From assembly GCF_020176955.2 (NCBI RefSeq), contig NZ_JAIUCZ020000006.1:1-64000 (forward strand): 64,000 nt of DNA, read 5' to 3'. Shown here in pieces: positions 16,487 to 24,994 of this stretch. Position numbers and translations under genes: made by a program. Below the pieces are notes generated by a model. It had not been told where the DNA came from, made no database searches, and saw only the letters and a program-made list of their open reading frames with translations. Every line of letters starts with the position of its first letter. Within the stretch, counting starts at the first letter, position 1. Source of the stretch: Nocardia sp. alder85J. Its GTDB lineage: Bacteria; Actinomycetota; Actinomycetes; Mycobacteriales; Mycobacteriaceae.

Positions 16487-17304
16487 GGCTTCACCGCGCA
16501 GGCCACCAGGTCCAGGCTGGCGTCGATATCCGCGCCGGTCAGCTCGAAATCGCCGGTCCGGACGGCGGCCACATCGGCGATCAGGTCCGCGGGCCAGGGC
16601 TGTCCGGCCAGGGCGCGTGCGATCTGGGCATCGATCAGCGAGCCGCCCCATTTCGCGTCGAGCGCGGCCAGCCGCGGCCCGTGGTGCACGCCCTCCAGCG
16701 ATTCGATCCGGAAACCGGCCTCCCGCAACAGGTCCGACAGTTCCGCCGCGTTCAGCTCGCGGGTGTGGAACGGATTGAGCGGGGTGTCGCGCCCCGGCGA
16801 GAAGGTGATCCGGTTCGGCGTGCTGATCAGCAGCCGGCCCCCGGGCCGCAGCACGCGCAGGCACTCCCGCAGGAAGCCGAGCTGATCCCAGAGATGTTCG
16901 ATCACTTGGAAATTCACCACCACATCGATGCCGGCTCCGGCCAGCGGCAGGTCGGCGAGATTGCCGCGGACCATCGCCACCCTCGGATACGCCGCACGGA
17001 CGTGCGCGGCGGCGCTGACATCGTAATCGAGCCCCAGCACCGCGGCGGCGACGTCGGCGATCATGTTGGCGCCGTAGCCCTCTCCCGCACCGGCCTCCAG
17101 CACGATCCGTCCGGCGCAGCGTTCCAGCAATCGCGCGTAGACGATCTCGTGACGGCGGAACCAGTAGTTCTCCTCCGGGATGCCCGGTACGGTCCGCTCA
17201 CCGGTCAGCGGCAGCGGATCGATGGCAACACCCGGCGACGCCGCCGGCGGGGAATAAGAGAGAGCCTCGCTCATCCTCCCGACGTTAGCGGTTGCCATTA
17301 CCAT
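16483..17304 (-). CDS. SAM-dependent methyltransferase of the MGLP cluster (Rv3030-like)
   Basis: A 273-residue class I methyltransferase with motif I VLEAGAGEGYG, the acidic LGLDYD after strand 2, VVNFQVIEHL (motif II region) and LRPGGRLLIST. It corresponds by order to Rv3030 and probably methylates glucose residues of the MGLP chain. ATG 17304 is the longest start; ATG 17274 (MSEALSY) is equally plausible because the first ten residues look like leader. It is the first gene of the coupled methyltransferase-GH57-GT4 operon and is divergent from etfB across a 173-base region containing a perfect dyad. Confidence 0.85.
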   Translation of the reverse strand: MVMATANVGRMSEALSYSPPAASPGVAIDPLPLTGERTVPGIPEENYWFRRHEIVYARLLERCAGRIVLEAGAGEGYGANMIADVAAAVLGLDYDVSAAAHVRAAYPRVAMVRGNLADLPLAGAGIDVVVNFQVIEHLWDQLGFLRECLRVLRPGGRLLISTPNRITFSPGRDTPLNPFHTRELNAAELSDLLREAGFRIESLEGVHHGPRLAALDAKWGGSLIDAQIARALAGQPWPADLIADVAAVRTGDFELTGADIDASLDLVACAVKP

Positions 17305-17339
17305 AACTGCCCCCCGACCCGGTCATGCCGAACGTCACG

Positions 17340-17367
17340 CGCTAAGTTACCCTTGAGTAACTTAGCG
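17340..17367. promoter_or_regulatory. Perfect 11-bp dyad between the MGLP operon and etfB
   Basis: CGCTAAGTTAC (17340-17350) and its exact inverse (17357-17367) flank six bases. It lies 36 bases upstream of the longest methyltransferase start and 110 bases upstream of etfB, a good position for a shared operator of the TetR type. A terminator role is unlikely, because it sits between divergent starts. The binding protein is unknown. Confidence 0.6.
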
Positions 17368-17477
17368 TGGGGTAATGTCCGCAGAGAGCTGAATCAAGCC
17401 CACACCGTGGACGTACGGCGAGACCGATCGTGCGACCCCATCCACGTGCACACCGAACAGGAGGTCGACGCAGACCA

Positions 17478-18263
17478 ATGCCGAACATCGTCGTACTGAT
17501 CAAGCAAGTGCCCGATACCTGGTCCGAGCGCAAGCTCACCGATGGTGACTACACCCTCGATCGCGAGGCCGCCGACGCCATTCTCGACGAGATCAACGAG
17601 CGGTCCGTCGAATCCGCGCTGCAGATCAAGGAAGCGCAGGGCGGCGAGGTCACGGTCCTCGCCATGGGACCGCAGCGGGCCACCGAGGCCATCCGCAAGG
17701 CGCTGTCCATGGGCGCCGACAAGGCGATCCACATCAACGATCCGGCCATTCACGGTTCCGATGTCGTGCAGACCGCCTGGGTGCTGGCCGGCGCGCTGGG
17801 CCAGGTCGAGGGCGTCGAGCTGGTCATCGCCGGCAACGAGGCCACCGACGGCCGCGGCGGCGCGGTGCCCGCGATCATCGCGGAGTACCTGGGTATTCCG
17901 CAGCTGACCCACCTGCGCAAGCTCACCGTCGACGGCGACAAGGTCACCGGCGAGCGCGAGACCGACGAGGGCGTGTTCAGCCTGGAGGCCACGCTGCCCG
18001 CGATCGTGTCGGTCAACGAGAAGATCAACGAGCCGCGATTCCCGTCCTTCAAGGGCATCATGGCCGCCAAGAAGAAGGAAGTTCAGGTGTTCACCCTGGC
18101 CGACCTGGGCATCGACCCGTCGACCGTGGGTGTGGGCAATGCGGGATCGGCCGTCACCGGGGTGACCCCGAAGCCGCCGCGCACCGCCGGTCAGAAGTCC
18201 GCCGACGAGGGCGAGGGCGGCAACCAGATCGCCACGTACCTGGTGTCGCAGAAGATCATCTGA
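17478..18263 (+). CDS. etfB: Electron transfer flavoprotein beta subunit
   Basis: A 261-residue ETF beta subunit (FixA; Rv3029c-like). With EtfA it takes electrons from acyl-CoA dehydrogenases and passes them to an ETF-quinone oxidoreductase. Typical features are MPNIVVLIKQVPDT at the start, MGPQRATEAIRKALSMGADKA, the adenine-binding VIAGNEATDGRGGAVPAIIAEYLG, and the dehydrogenase-recognition region near LPAIVSV. ATG 17478 is preceded by CAGGAG about 15 bases upstream. etfA follows 43 bases later. A dyad at 17340-17367 may control expression together with the divergent MGLP operon. Confidence 0.96.
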   Translation: MPNIVVLIKQVPDTWSERKLTDGDYTLDREAADAILDEINERSVESALQIKEAQGGEVTVLAMGPQRATEAIRKALSMGADKAIHINDPAIHGSDVVQTAWVLAGALGQVEGVELVIAGNEATDGRGGAVPAIIAEYLGIPQLTHLRKLTVDGDKVTGERETDEGVFSLEATLPAIVSVNEKINEPRFPSFKGIMAAKKKEVQVFTLADLGIDPSTVGVGNAGSAVTGVTPKPPRTAGQKSADEGEGGNQIATYLVSQKII

Positions 18264-18306
18264 CACCGGCTCACCGACTTCGACGAACTTCCAGGAGAGA
18301 AGAACA

Positions 18307-19266
18307 ATGGCTGAAGTACTCGTGCTCGTGGAGCACGCCGACGGCGCACTGAAGAAGATCACCAATCAGCTGCTCACCGCCGCCCGTGAGCTGGGCTCGC
18401 CCGCCGCGGTCGTGACCGGCGCGGCCGGCACCGGCGAGAAGCTGGCCGAGGCCCTGGCCGCCGCCGGCGCCGAGAAGATCTACATCGCCGAATCCGAGGA
18501 TGCCGACGGCTATCTGGTGACCCCGAAGGTCGACGTGCTCGCCGGCCTGGTCGAGTCCGCCGCCCCCGCCGCCGTGCTGGTCGCCGCCACCGCCGAGGGC
18601 AAGGAGGTGTCCGGCCGGCTGGCCGCGCGCATCGGCTCCGGCCTGCTGGTCGACGTCATCGGCATCAGCGCCGACGGCATCGTCAAGCACTCCATCTTCG
18701 GTGGCGCGTTCACCGTGGACGCCAAGGCCACCGGCGACGTACCGGTGATCTCGGTGCGTCCCGGCGCCATCGAGGCGGTCGCGCAGGCCGGCGCCGGCGA
18801 GAAGGTGACCGTCGAGGTGCCCGCCCAGGAAGAGGGCGTCACCAAGGTCGTCTCCCGGCAGCCCGTGGTGGCCGGTGGCCGCCCGGAGCTCACCGAGGCC
18901 GCGATCGTGGTCTCCGGTGGCCGCGGCGTCGGTAGCGAGGACAACTTCCACAAGGTGATCGAGCCGCTGGCCGATTCGCTGGGTGCCGCGGTGGGCGCGT
19001 CCCGCGCCGCCGTCGACTCCGGGTACTACCCCGGTCAGTTCCAGGTCGGCCAGACCGGCAAGACCGTGTCCCCGCAGCTGTATGTGGCACTGGGCATTTC
19101 GGGCGCCATCCAGCACCGGGCCGGTATGCAGACCTCGAAGACCATCGTCGCCGTCAACAAGGACGAAGAGGCGCCGATCTTCGAGATCACCGATTTCGGT
19201 ATCGTGGGCGACCTTTTCAACGTCGCACCGCAGCTGACCGAGGCGGTCAAGAACCACAAGAACTGA
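18307..19266 (+). CDS. etfA: Electron transfer flavoprotein alpha subunit
   Basis: A 319-residue ETF alpha subunit (FixB; Rv3028c-like) that holds FAD and docks with EtfB. The C-terminal FAD domain shows VSGGRGVGSEDNF, GASRAAVDSGYYP, QVGQTGKTVSPQLYVALGISGAIQH and VAVNKDEEAPIFEITDFGIVGD. ATG 18307 follows the ribosome-binding site CCAGGAGAGAAG. A strong intrinsic terminator closes the operon 20 bases after the stop. Confidence 0.96.
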   Translation: MAEVLVLVEHADGALKKITNQLLTAARELGSPAAVVTGAAGTGEKLAEALAAAGAEKIYIAESEDADGYLVTPKVDVLAGLVESAAPAAVLVAATAEGKEVSGRLAARIGSGLLVDVIGISADGIVKHSIFGGAFTVDAKATGDVPVISVRPGAIEAVAQAGAGEKVTVEVPAQEEGVTKVVSRQPVVAGGRPELTEAAIVVSGGRGVGSEDNFHKVIEPLADSLGAAVGASRAAVDSGYYPGQFQVGQTGKTVSPQLYVALGISGAIQHRAGMQTSKTIVAVNKDEEAPIFEITDFGIVGDLFNVAPQLTEAVKNHKN

Positions 19267-19285
19267 CCCGCACTCGTTTCACCGC

Positions 19286-19321
19286 ACTGCGGCCCCGGTG
19301 GGAAACCACCGGGGCCGCAGT
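19286..19321 (+). terminator. Intrinsic terminator of etfBA
   Basis: A perfect 16-bp GC-rich stem (19286-19301 with 19306-19321) closes on a GAAA tetraloop and is followed by CGTTT. It begins 20 bases after the etfA stop codon. Confidence 0.9.
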
Positions 19322-19674
19322 CGTTTCCGGGATCGCCTCCGGGCGACCCGCGGTGCACCTACGCAACCTGCGAAGATTCGATATTCGCAACGTGCGGAAC
19401 GCAAGTTTCGTAACGAACCGGTCGCGACGATCGCCGGATGCTGCTAATGTTCTGACGTCGAGTGCTGGGGTGGTTCGGGGCCCCAACCGGTCAGGCGTGT
19501 GCGTCGATCTTCCTGTCCGGCAAACGTTTTCACGGCCCCGCCGAGTCGGCGTGCGTCATGGCCGAACTCCGCTTCTGACGCGAGTGTTATCCGGTCGTGA
19601 TATAGATGTTCACAATCGGCACGTCGATTTGGGGAAGGACTGAGCGGCCGGGCATCCGGCGACGAGGCAACCTG
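19322..19674. other. Long intergenic region before the conservon
   Basis: These 353 bases separate the etfBA terminator from cvnA. The base composition is lower in GC around 19370-19460 and 19590-19630, so promoter elements for the conservon probably lie here. An open plus frame at 19353-19643 codes for an arginine-rich, unrecognisable sequence and is rejected. No RNA fold or riboswitch is recognised. Confidence 0.5.
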
Positions 19675-20949
19675 ATGAATGAATCTCTCGCACTGACGAT
19701 TTCGTGGATCCTCGCCGTCGTCCTGCTGATCGTGGTGGTGGCGACGGTCTTCTATGCCTACCGGCAGCGCACTCGCTCGGAGAACGCCGAGGACGCGCTA
19801 CGGGCCGCCGAACAACAGATCGAACACCTGCGGATGTTACACAACGATCTGCGGCGGCAGGCCGAATACGAAGTACAACAATCCATCTCACGCACCGAGG
19901 TGACCACCCGCGAGCGGGTCGAGGGCGGCGCCCGGGAGGCGACGGCGGCGGCCGTGCGCGCCTTCGGCACGGCCGTGGTGAGCCTCGGCACCGATGTCGG
20001 GCAGGTGGTCAGCAGCGCGTTGCGCGAACACCGCGGCGACGACGTGTACGAGACGCTGATCCGCATCGACCACAGCGTGCAGCAGATGATCCGCCAGGCA
20101 CAGTCCTATGTGATCGTCTGCGGCGGCCTGCCCGGCCGCCGCTGGCCGCAGCAGACCCTCACCGACGTGGTGGGCGGCGCCGCGGGCCGCGTCCGCGACT
20201 ACACCCGCATCCGGCCGCAGCAGCTGGACCGCGTGGCCATCAGCCGCGCGGTGGAGCCGCTGGTCCACACGCTGGCGACGTTGCTGGACAACGCATTGCG
20301 GTACTCGCCACCGGCCTCGTTCGTCGACGTGACCTTCCAGGAGGGCCATCACGGCGTCACCATCATCGTCGACGACGCCGGGGTCCGGATGAACGGCGAG
20401 CAGATGGAGGAGGCCCGGCAGATCCTCTCCGGTGAGCGGATCGTCGACATCCAGCAGCTCGGCCCGTCGCCCCGGATCGGGCTGCCCGGTATCGCCGCGC
20501 TGTCGCGGCGCTACGGGTTCACCGTCTACGTCGACGGTCCCAACATGTACGGCGGGATGCGCGCGATGGTGTACGTCCCGGAGGAACTGCTGGTACCGCG
20601 CTCCGAAGAGGTGGCCGCACCTGATGCGCCGGCCGCACTCGCCGGCGCACCCGTCGCCCTGCCCGCCGCCGAATCGACCTCGAAACCGACTGTGCTGGAA
20701 TCTGATTCGATCGAGTCCACCGTTCACGAAATCACCCCCGGCGGACTGCCGCGCCGACGACGCCGATCGATCTCGGTCACCGCACCCGCGGCCGCCGAGT
20801 CCGACCGGTCCGCGGCGGATCCGCTCGCGGGAGAGCAGCCCGGCGCCGATACGGCACTGCCCCGCGCGGATATCGCGGCCGCGTGGCACAGCGGGTCCCA
20901 CAGCGGCCGCGCCGCCGCATACGAACACACCGAAGGGATGACATCCTGA
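19675..20949 (+). CDS. cvnA: Conservon sensor-like histidine kinase CvnA
   Basis: A 424-residue membrane-anchored ATPase/kinase-like protein. One N-terminal helix (about 5-27) is followed by a coiled region and a GHKL-like domain with the N box LATLLDNALRYSPP and the box IVDDAGVRM. The C-terminal 120 residues are Ala/Pro/Ser-rich and probably disordered. No clear phosphoaccepting H box is seen. In Streptomyces conservons, CvnA anchors a membrane complex with CvnB, CvnC and the GTPase CvnD that resembles a eukaryotic G-protein relay. ATG 19675 (MNESLAL) is taken as the start. The stop overlaps the cvnB start by one base (TGATG). Confidence 0.88.
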   Translation: MNESLALTISWILAVVLLIVVVATVFYAYRQRTRSENAEDALRAAEQQIEHLRMLHNDLRRQAEYEVQQSISRTEVTTRERVEGGAREATAAAVRAFGTAVVSLGTDVGQVVSSALREHRGDDVYETLIRIDHSVQQMIRQAQSYVIVCGGLPGRRWPQQTLTDVVGGAAGRVRDYTRIRPQQLDRVAISRAVEPLVHTLATLLDNALRYSPPASFVDVTFQEGHHGVTIIVDDAGVRMNGEQMEEARQILSGERIVDIQQLGPSPRIGLPGIAALSRRYGFTVYVDGPNMYGGMRAMVYVPEELLVPRSEEVAAPDAPAALAGAPVALPAAESTSKPTVLESDSIESTVHEITPGGLPRRRRRSISVTAPAAAESDRSAADPLAGEQPGADTALPRADIAAAWHSGSHSGRAAAYEHTEGMTS

Positions 20950-21359
20950 TGGGCACACCCGGCACCGCCGTCACGGACGGCAGCAACAAATTGGCCTGGC
21001 TGCTGGACGAACTGGAATTCCCCGGCGTCCGATTCGCGGTGCTGCTGTCCGAGGACGGCCTGCGCATCGCGCACAGCGGTGGCATCAGCCTCGACGACGC
21101 CGATCGTTTCGCCGCCGGCGCGTCCGGGTTGCGCTCGATCGGCAAGGCGCTCGGCGAATTCTGCGGCTCGGCACATACGGTGCGGCAGAACATGACCGAG
21201 TACGACCACGGGATGATCTTCATCACCGCCGCCGGCGAGGGCGCGCTGATCGGGGTCTCCACCACCGCGCAGGTGGACGTCAGCCTGGTCGCCCATCGGA
21301 TGAACGAGCTCGCGGCGCGGGTCGGCCACGAGCTCGGCAGCCTGCCCCGCCATCGGTGA
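20949..21359 (+). CDS. cvnB: Roadblock/LC7-domain protein CvnB
   Basis: A 136-residue roadblock/LC7 domain (KLAWLLDELEFPGVRFAVLLSEDGLRIAHSGG begins the fold in two pieces; the later EGALIGVSTT is the central strand). Roadblock proteins act as regulators or GTPase-activating partners of small GTPases; MglB is the best-known relative. It is the second gene of the conservon, overlapping cvnA by one base and followed closely by cvnC, as in all known cvn operons. Confidence 0.9.
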   Translation: MGTPGTAVTDGSNKLAWLLDELEFPGVRFAVLLSEDGLRIAHSGGISLDDADRFAAGASGLRSIGKALGEFCGSAHTVRQNMTEYDHGMIFITAAGEGALIGVSTTAQVDVSLVAHRMNELAARVGHELGSLPRHR

Positions 21360-21365
21360 CGGGTG

Positions 21366-21788
21366 ATGAGCGGGCACGAGTGGTCAGGAGCCGGAGGCGG
21401 CAGCGGCGCACGGAGACCCGCTGATCCCAGCCCCGCGGCCTCGCAGGACCAGCATCGGCGCGATCCCGATCTGGTTCGCGCCTATGTGCGCACCGGCGGT
21501 CGCACCCGCCCCACCCGCGACCTCGATCTGGTGACCCTGGTGGTCGCCGCGCAGGAGGCGGCGCCGGGCGCGAGCCCGGATCTGCGCCGGGTGCTGGGCA
21601 TCTGTAGTCGCGCGCTGTCCATCGCCGAGGTGGCCGCCTATCTCGACCTGCCACCGTCGGTGGTGAAGATCCTGGCAGCCGATCTGCTGGATTCCGGTCA
21701 CCTGGTGACCCCGACCCCGGCGGATTCGCTGCCGGAGGTCGCCCTGCTCGAGGAGGTACTCAATGGGCTCCGCGCTCTCGCCGTCTGA
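21366..21788 (+). CDS. cvnC: DUF742 protein CvnC
   Basis: A 140-residue DUF742 protein. The core has LVRAYVRTGGRTRPTRDL, then a winged-helix-like part (ICSRALSIAEVAAYLDLPPSVVKILAADL), ending near LLEEVLNGLRAL. The domain is found almost only in conservons, where it links CvnB and the GTPase. A GTG lies directly before ATG 21366 and could serve instead. Its end overlaps cvnD by 26 bases in another frame, indicating tight coupling. Confidence 0.88.
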   Translation: MSGHEWSGAGGGSGARRPADPSPAASQDQHRRDPDLVRAYVRTGGRTRPTRDLDLVTLVVAAQEAAPGASPDLRRVLGICSRALSIAEVAAYLDLPPSVVKILAADLLDSGHLVTPTPADSLPEVALLEEVLNGLRALAV

Positions 21789-22383
21789 GCGAGCCGATGC
21801 CCGTGCTGTCGACTATGTCCCGGAAACCGTCACCCGCTCGGTGAAGTTGCTGGTGGCGGGCAATTTCGGGGTCGGCAAGACCACCCTCGTGAACAGCGTC
21901 TCCGAGATCCGGCCGTTGCGCACCGAGGAGACCATCACCGAGGCCAGCGTCGGCATCGACGACATGGCGGGCATGCCGTCGAAGGTGACCACCACCGTCG
22001 CCATGGATTTCGGACGCATCACCCTCAATCCGCAACTGGCGCTGTACCTTTTCGGCACACCAGGACAGCGGCGCTTCCTGCCGCTGTGGGACGAACTGGC
22101 CCGCGGCGCGCTCGGCGCGCTGGTGCTGGTCGACACCCGGCGTATCGACCGGGCCGACGAGGTGCTGTCAGTCCTGGAGGAGCGCGGCACCCCGTACGCC
22201 GTCGCCGTCAACGAATTCGAAGGCGCGCAACGCTTTCCGCTGCACGAGATCCGCGATGCGCTCGATCTGGAGCCGCACACCCCGCTCACCTCGCTGGACG
22301 CCCGCAATCGGGCCACCTGTCTGCAAGCACTCATCACCCTCGTCGAGTACCTGTTCCACCGTCGTCTGGAGCCCACCCGTTGA
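21763..22383 (+). CDS. cvnD: Conservon small GTPase CvnD
   Basis: A 206-residue Ras-like GTPase (ATP/GTP-binding family, MglA-related). The P-loop is GNFGVGKTT, the switch region contains TPGQRRFLPLWDEL (G3), and the G4 position reads VAVNEFEG rather than the usual NKxD, as is common in CvnD proteins. It completes the cvnABCD set. Two P450 genes follow in the same direction, the arrangement seen in P450-carrying conservons of Streptomyces. Confidence 0.9.
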   Translation: MGSALSPSERADARAVDYVPETVTRSVKLLVAGNFGVGKTTLVNSVSEIRPLRTEETITEASVGIDDMAGMPSKVTTTVAMDFGRITLNPQLALYLFGTPGQRRFLPLWDELARGALGALVLVDTRRIDRADEVLSVLEERGTPYAVAVNEFEGAQRFPLHEIRDALDLEPHTPLTSLDARNRATCLQALITLVEYLFHRRLEPTR

Positions 22384-22406
22384 CCCGTCCCCCCGCCCCC
22401 GTCCCG

Positions 22407-23621
22407 GTGTCGCACGGCTCGCCCGTCGACACCGACGGACCGCGAATTCCCTTGTACGCACCGGAATTCGCCGCCGATCCACACGCCGCCTATCGGGAGA
22501 TGCGCCGGCGCTTCGGATCGCTGGCGCCGGTGGATCTGGCGCCCGGGATACCGGCGACCCTGGTGATCGGCCACCGGACCGCGGTGCGAATCCTCAACGA
22601 CCCGGACCACTTCCCGGCCGATCCGCGCATCTGGCAGCGGGGCGTGCCGCCGGACGCGCCGGTGCTGCCGATGCTGGAGTGGCGTCCGAACGCGCTGCGC
22701 AGCGCGGGCACCGACCACACCCGTTTCCGGCAGGCCAACGTCGCCGCGATCAACGGCGTCGATCTGCACGCACTGCACAGCACCGTCGAGCAGGCGGCGA
22801 TCCCGCTGATCAATACCTTCTGCACCACCGGCGCGGTCGAGTTGATCACGCAGTACGCCTATCCGCTGACCTTCGAGGTGCTCAACCGGATGCTCGGCTG
22901 CACCCCGGACATCGGCCAGCAGGTCGCGACGGCTATGGCGCTGATGTTCGAGAGTGCCGACACCGAAAAGGTGAACCAGATGATGGTCGCCGCCCTGCTG
23001 GAGCTGGTGGGCCGCAAACGCGCCGAGCCCGGTGACGACATCACCACCCGGCTGCTGCAACATCCGGCCCACCTCGACGACACCGAGATGATCCACCAGC
23101 TGGTCACCCTGTACGGCGCGGGCATCGAACCGCAGCAGAACCTCATCGTCAATACGCTGCTGCTGATCCTCACCGACGACCGCTTCGCCGGCAGCCTCAT
23201 CGGCGGCAGCCTGTCCACCCGCGACGCGCTCGACGAGGTGCTGTTCACCGACCCGCCGATGGCCAACTACTGCGTGAGCTACCCGCGGCAGCCGGTCCTC
23301 ATCGACGACGTGTGGCTGCCCGCCCACCATCCGGTGGTGATCAGCATGTCGGCCGCCAACAACGATCCGGCGCTGGGCGCGCGCGAATTCACCGACAACC
23401 GTTCGCATCTGGCGTGGAGCGTGGGCCCGCACGCCTGCCCCGCCCGCTCGGTGGCCTACCTGATCGTGCAGGACGCCATCGATCAGCTGCTCGACGCCCT
23501 GCCGGAACTGACGTTGGCCGTCCCCGCCGCCGAATTGACCTGGCGCCCCGGGCCTTTCCATCGGGCCCTGGCCGCGCTGCCGGTCACCTTCCCACCGACT
23601 CCGCCCTTGCACGTGTATTAG
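22407..23621 (+). CDS. Conservon cytochrome P450, CYP157-like, lacking ExxR
   Basis: About 404 residues with P450 architecture but altered signatures. The I-helix reads YGAGIEPQQN instead of AGxxT. At the K-helix, where ExxR is expected, the sequence is DEVLFTDPP, so the arginine is missing. The haem loop reads WSVGPHACPA: the cysteine is kept, but the usual Phe is Trp and the Gly after Cys is lost. CYP157 proteins of Streptomyces conservons are known to lack ExxR and to be paired with a CYP154 gene, exactly as here. GTG 22407 is a reasonable start; TTG 22380, overlapping the cvnD stop, is an alternative. Whether it has oxygenase activity is doubtful. Confidence 0.85.
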   Translation: MSHGSPVDTDGPRIPLYAPEFAADPHAAYREMRRRFGSLAPVDLAPGIPATLVIGHRTAVRILNDPDHFPADPRIWQRGVPPDAPVLPMLEWRPNALRSAGTDHTRFRQANVAAINGVDLHALHSTVEQAAIPLINTFCTTGAVELITQYAYPLTFEVLNRMLGCTPDIGQQVATAMALMFESADTEKVNQMMVAALLELVGRKRAEPGDDITTRLLQHPAHLDDTEMIHQLVTLYGAGIEPQQNLIVNTLLLILTDDRFAGSLIGGSLSTRDALDEVLFTDPPMANYCVSYPRQPVLIDDVWLPAHHPVVISMSAANNDPALGAREFTDNRSHLAWSVGPHACPARSVAYLIVQDAIDQLLDALPELTLAVPAAELTWRPGPFHRALAALPVTFPPTPPLHVY

Positions 23622-23635
23622 AGGAGAACCACCCG

Positions 23636-24856
23636 ATGGAGCTACAACCTCTCGTCCTGGATCCCCACGGAACCGATATCCAGGGCGAGGCGCAGCGCCT
23701 GCGCGAGCGCGGACCGGTGACCCCGGTGGAGTTGCCCGGCGCCGTGCGCGCCTGGTCGGTGACCGACGCCGAGCTGCTGAAGAAACTGCTGGCGGATCCG
23801 CGGGTGTCGAAGGACCCCCGGCAGCACTGGCCGGCCTTCGTCAACGGCGAGATCCCGCAGGACTGGCCGCTGTTCCCGTGGGTGGCGGTGACCAACATGT
23901 TCACCGCCTACGGCAACGACCACAAACGGCTGCGGAAGCTGGTGGCCCCGGCCTTCACCCATCGCCGCACCCAGGCGCTGCGGCCGCGGATCGAGGCGAT
24001 CACCACCGCGCTGCTGGACGCGCTGGCGGCCACGCCGGAGGGTGAGATCGCGGATCTGCGTGAGGGTTTCGCGTATCCGCTGCCGATCCAGGTGATCTCC
24101 GAGCTGATGGGCGTTCCGGAGGAGCTGAATCCGGGCCTGCGCGGCTGTGTCGACGGCATCTTCGACACCACGCTCACACCGGAGCAGTCCCAGGCCAACT
24201 ACATGGAGATGTACCGGATCCTGGGCGAGCTGGTGGCCTATCGCCGCGCGACGCCGGGCGACGACATGACCAGCCTGCTGATCTCGTACCGCGACGAGGA
24301 GGACGGCTCGCAGCTCAACGAGCAGGAGCTGGTCGACACGCTGCTACTGGTGATCAGCGCCGGGCACGAGACCACGGTGAACCTGCTCGACCAGGCCGTC
24401 TACCTGCTCCTCACCCGCCCCGATCAGCGCGCGAAAGTCGAAGCGGGCGAGGCGAACTGGGAGGACGTGGTCGAGGAGACGCTGCGCTTCGAGGCGCCGG
24501 TGGCCTACCTGCCGCTGCGGTACGCCGTCGACCACATCGAACTCGACGGGGTGACGATCGCCAAGGGTGATCCGATCCTGGCCTCCTACGCCGCCACCAA
24601 TCGCGATCCGAAGGTGCACGGCGAGACCGCGGCGGAGTTCGACGTGAGCCGTACCCGCAAGGACCACTTGGCATTCGGCTACGGCGCCCATCTCTGCCTG
24701 GGCGCACCGCTGGCCCGGCTGGAGGCGGCGGTGGCGCTGCCGGCGCTGTTCGCCCGCTTCCCGGACCTGCGGCTCGCGGCGGATCCGGCGGAGCTTGGCA
24801 CGGTGCCCAGTTTCATCTCCAACGGGCACCGGCGCCTGCCGGTGATTCTGCGATAA
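23636..24856 (+). CDS. Cytochrome P450, CYP154-like
   Basis: A 406-residue soluble bacterial P450 with intact signatures: I-helix SAGHETT, K-helix EETLR, and the haem loop FGYGAHLCLG with the ligating cysteine near residue 350. ATG 23636 follows GAGGAG at 23621-23626. It is the last gene of the conservon and pairs with the upstream ExxR-less P450. CYP154 members oxidise hydrophobic substrates such as steroids or macrolides; the substrate here cannot be read from sequence. Redox partners are not encoded nearby. Confidence 0.93.
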   Translation: MELQPLVLDPHGTDIQGEAQRLRERGPVTPVELPGAVRAWSVTDAELLKKLLADPRVSKDPRQHWPAFVNGEIPQDWPLFPWVAVTNMFTAYGNDHKRLRKLVAPAFTHRRTQALRPRIEAITTALLDALAATPEGEIADLREGFAYPLPIQVISELMGVPEELNPGLRGCVDGIFDTTLTPEQSQANYMEMYRILGELVAYRRATPGDDMTSLLISYRDEEDGSQLNEQELVDTLLLVISAGHETTVNLLDQAVYLLLTRPDQRAKVEAGEANWEDVVEETLRFEAPVAYLPLRYAVDHIELDGVTIAKGDPILASYAATNRDPKVHGETAAEFDVSRTRKDHLAFGYGAHLCLGAPLARLEAAVALPALFARFPDLRLAADPAELGTVPSFISNGHRRLPVILR

Positions 24857-24871
24857 TCGATGCACACAGCG

Positions 24872-24904
24872 CGGTGGCCCCGGTCCGGACGACCGGGGCC
24901 ACCG
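24872..24904 (+). terminator. Intrinsic terminator of the conservon
   Basis: A perfect 14-bp stem (24872-24885 with 24891-24904) with a five-base loop is followed by TCATTTT. It begins 16 bases after the CYP154-like stop codon. Confidence 0.9.
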
Positions 24905-24994
24905 TCATTTTCGCGAAACCGACACATATGAATAGTTGACGTTTCAGAATGTGGGTGCCGCGGGTCCCCGACCCGCTCGGAAAGGAACAGCGCC

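Noticed and set aside
17340..17367. The 11-bp dyad as a transcription terminator
   Set aside because: It lies between two divergent start codons, where no transcript ends, and no T-run follows.
19353..19643. A 96-codon plus-strand frame in the gap before cvnA
   Set aside because: Arg-rich, no ribosome-binding site, and third-position GC not typical of genes here.
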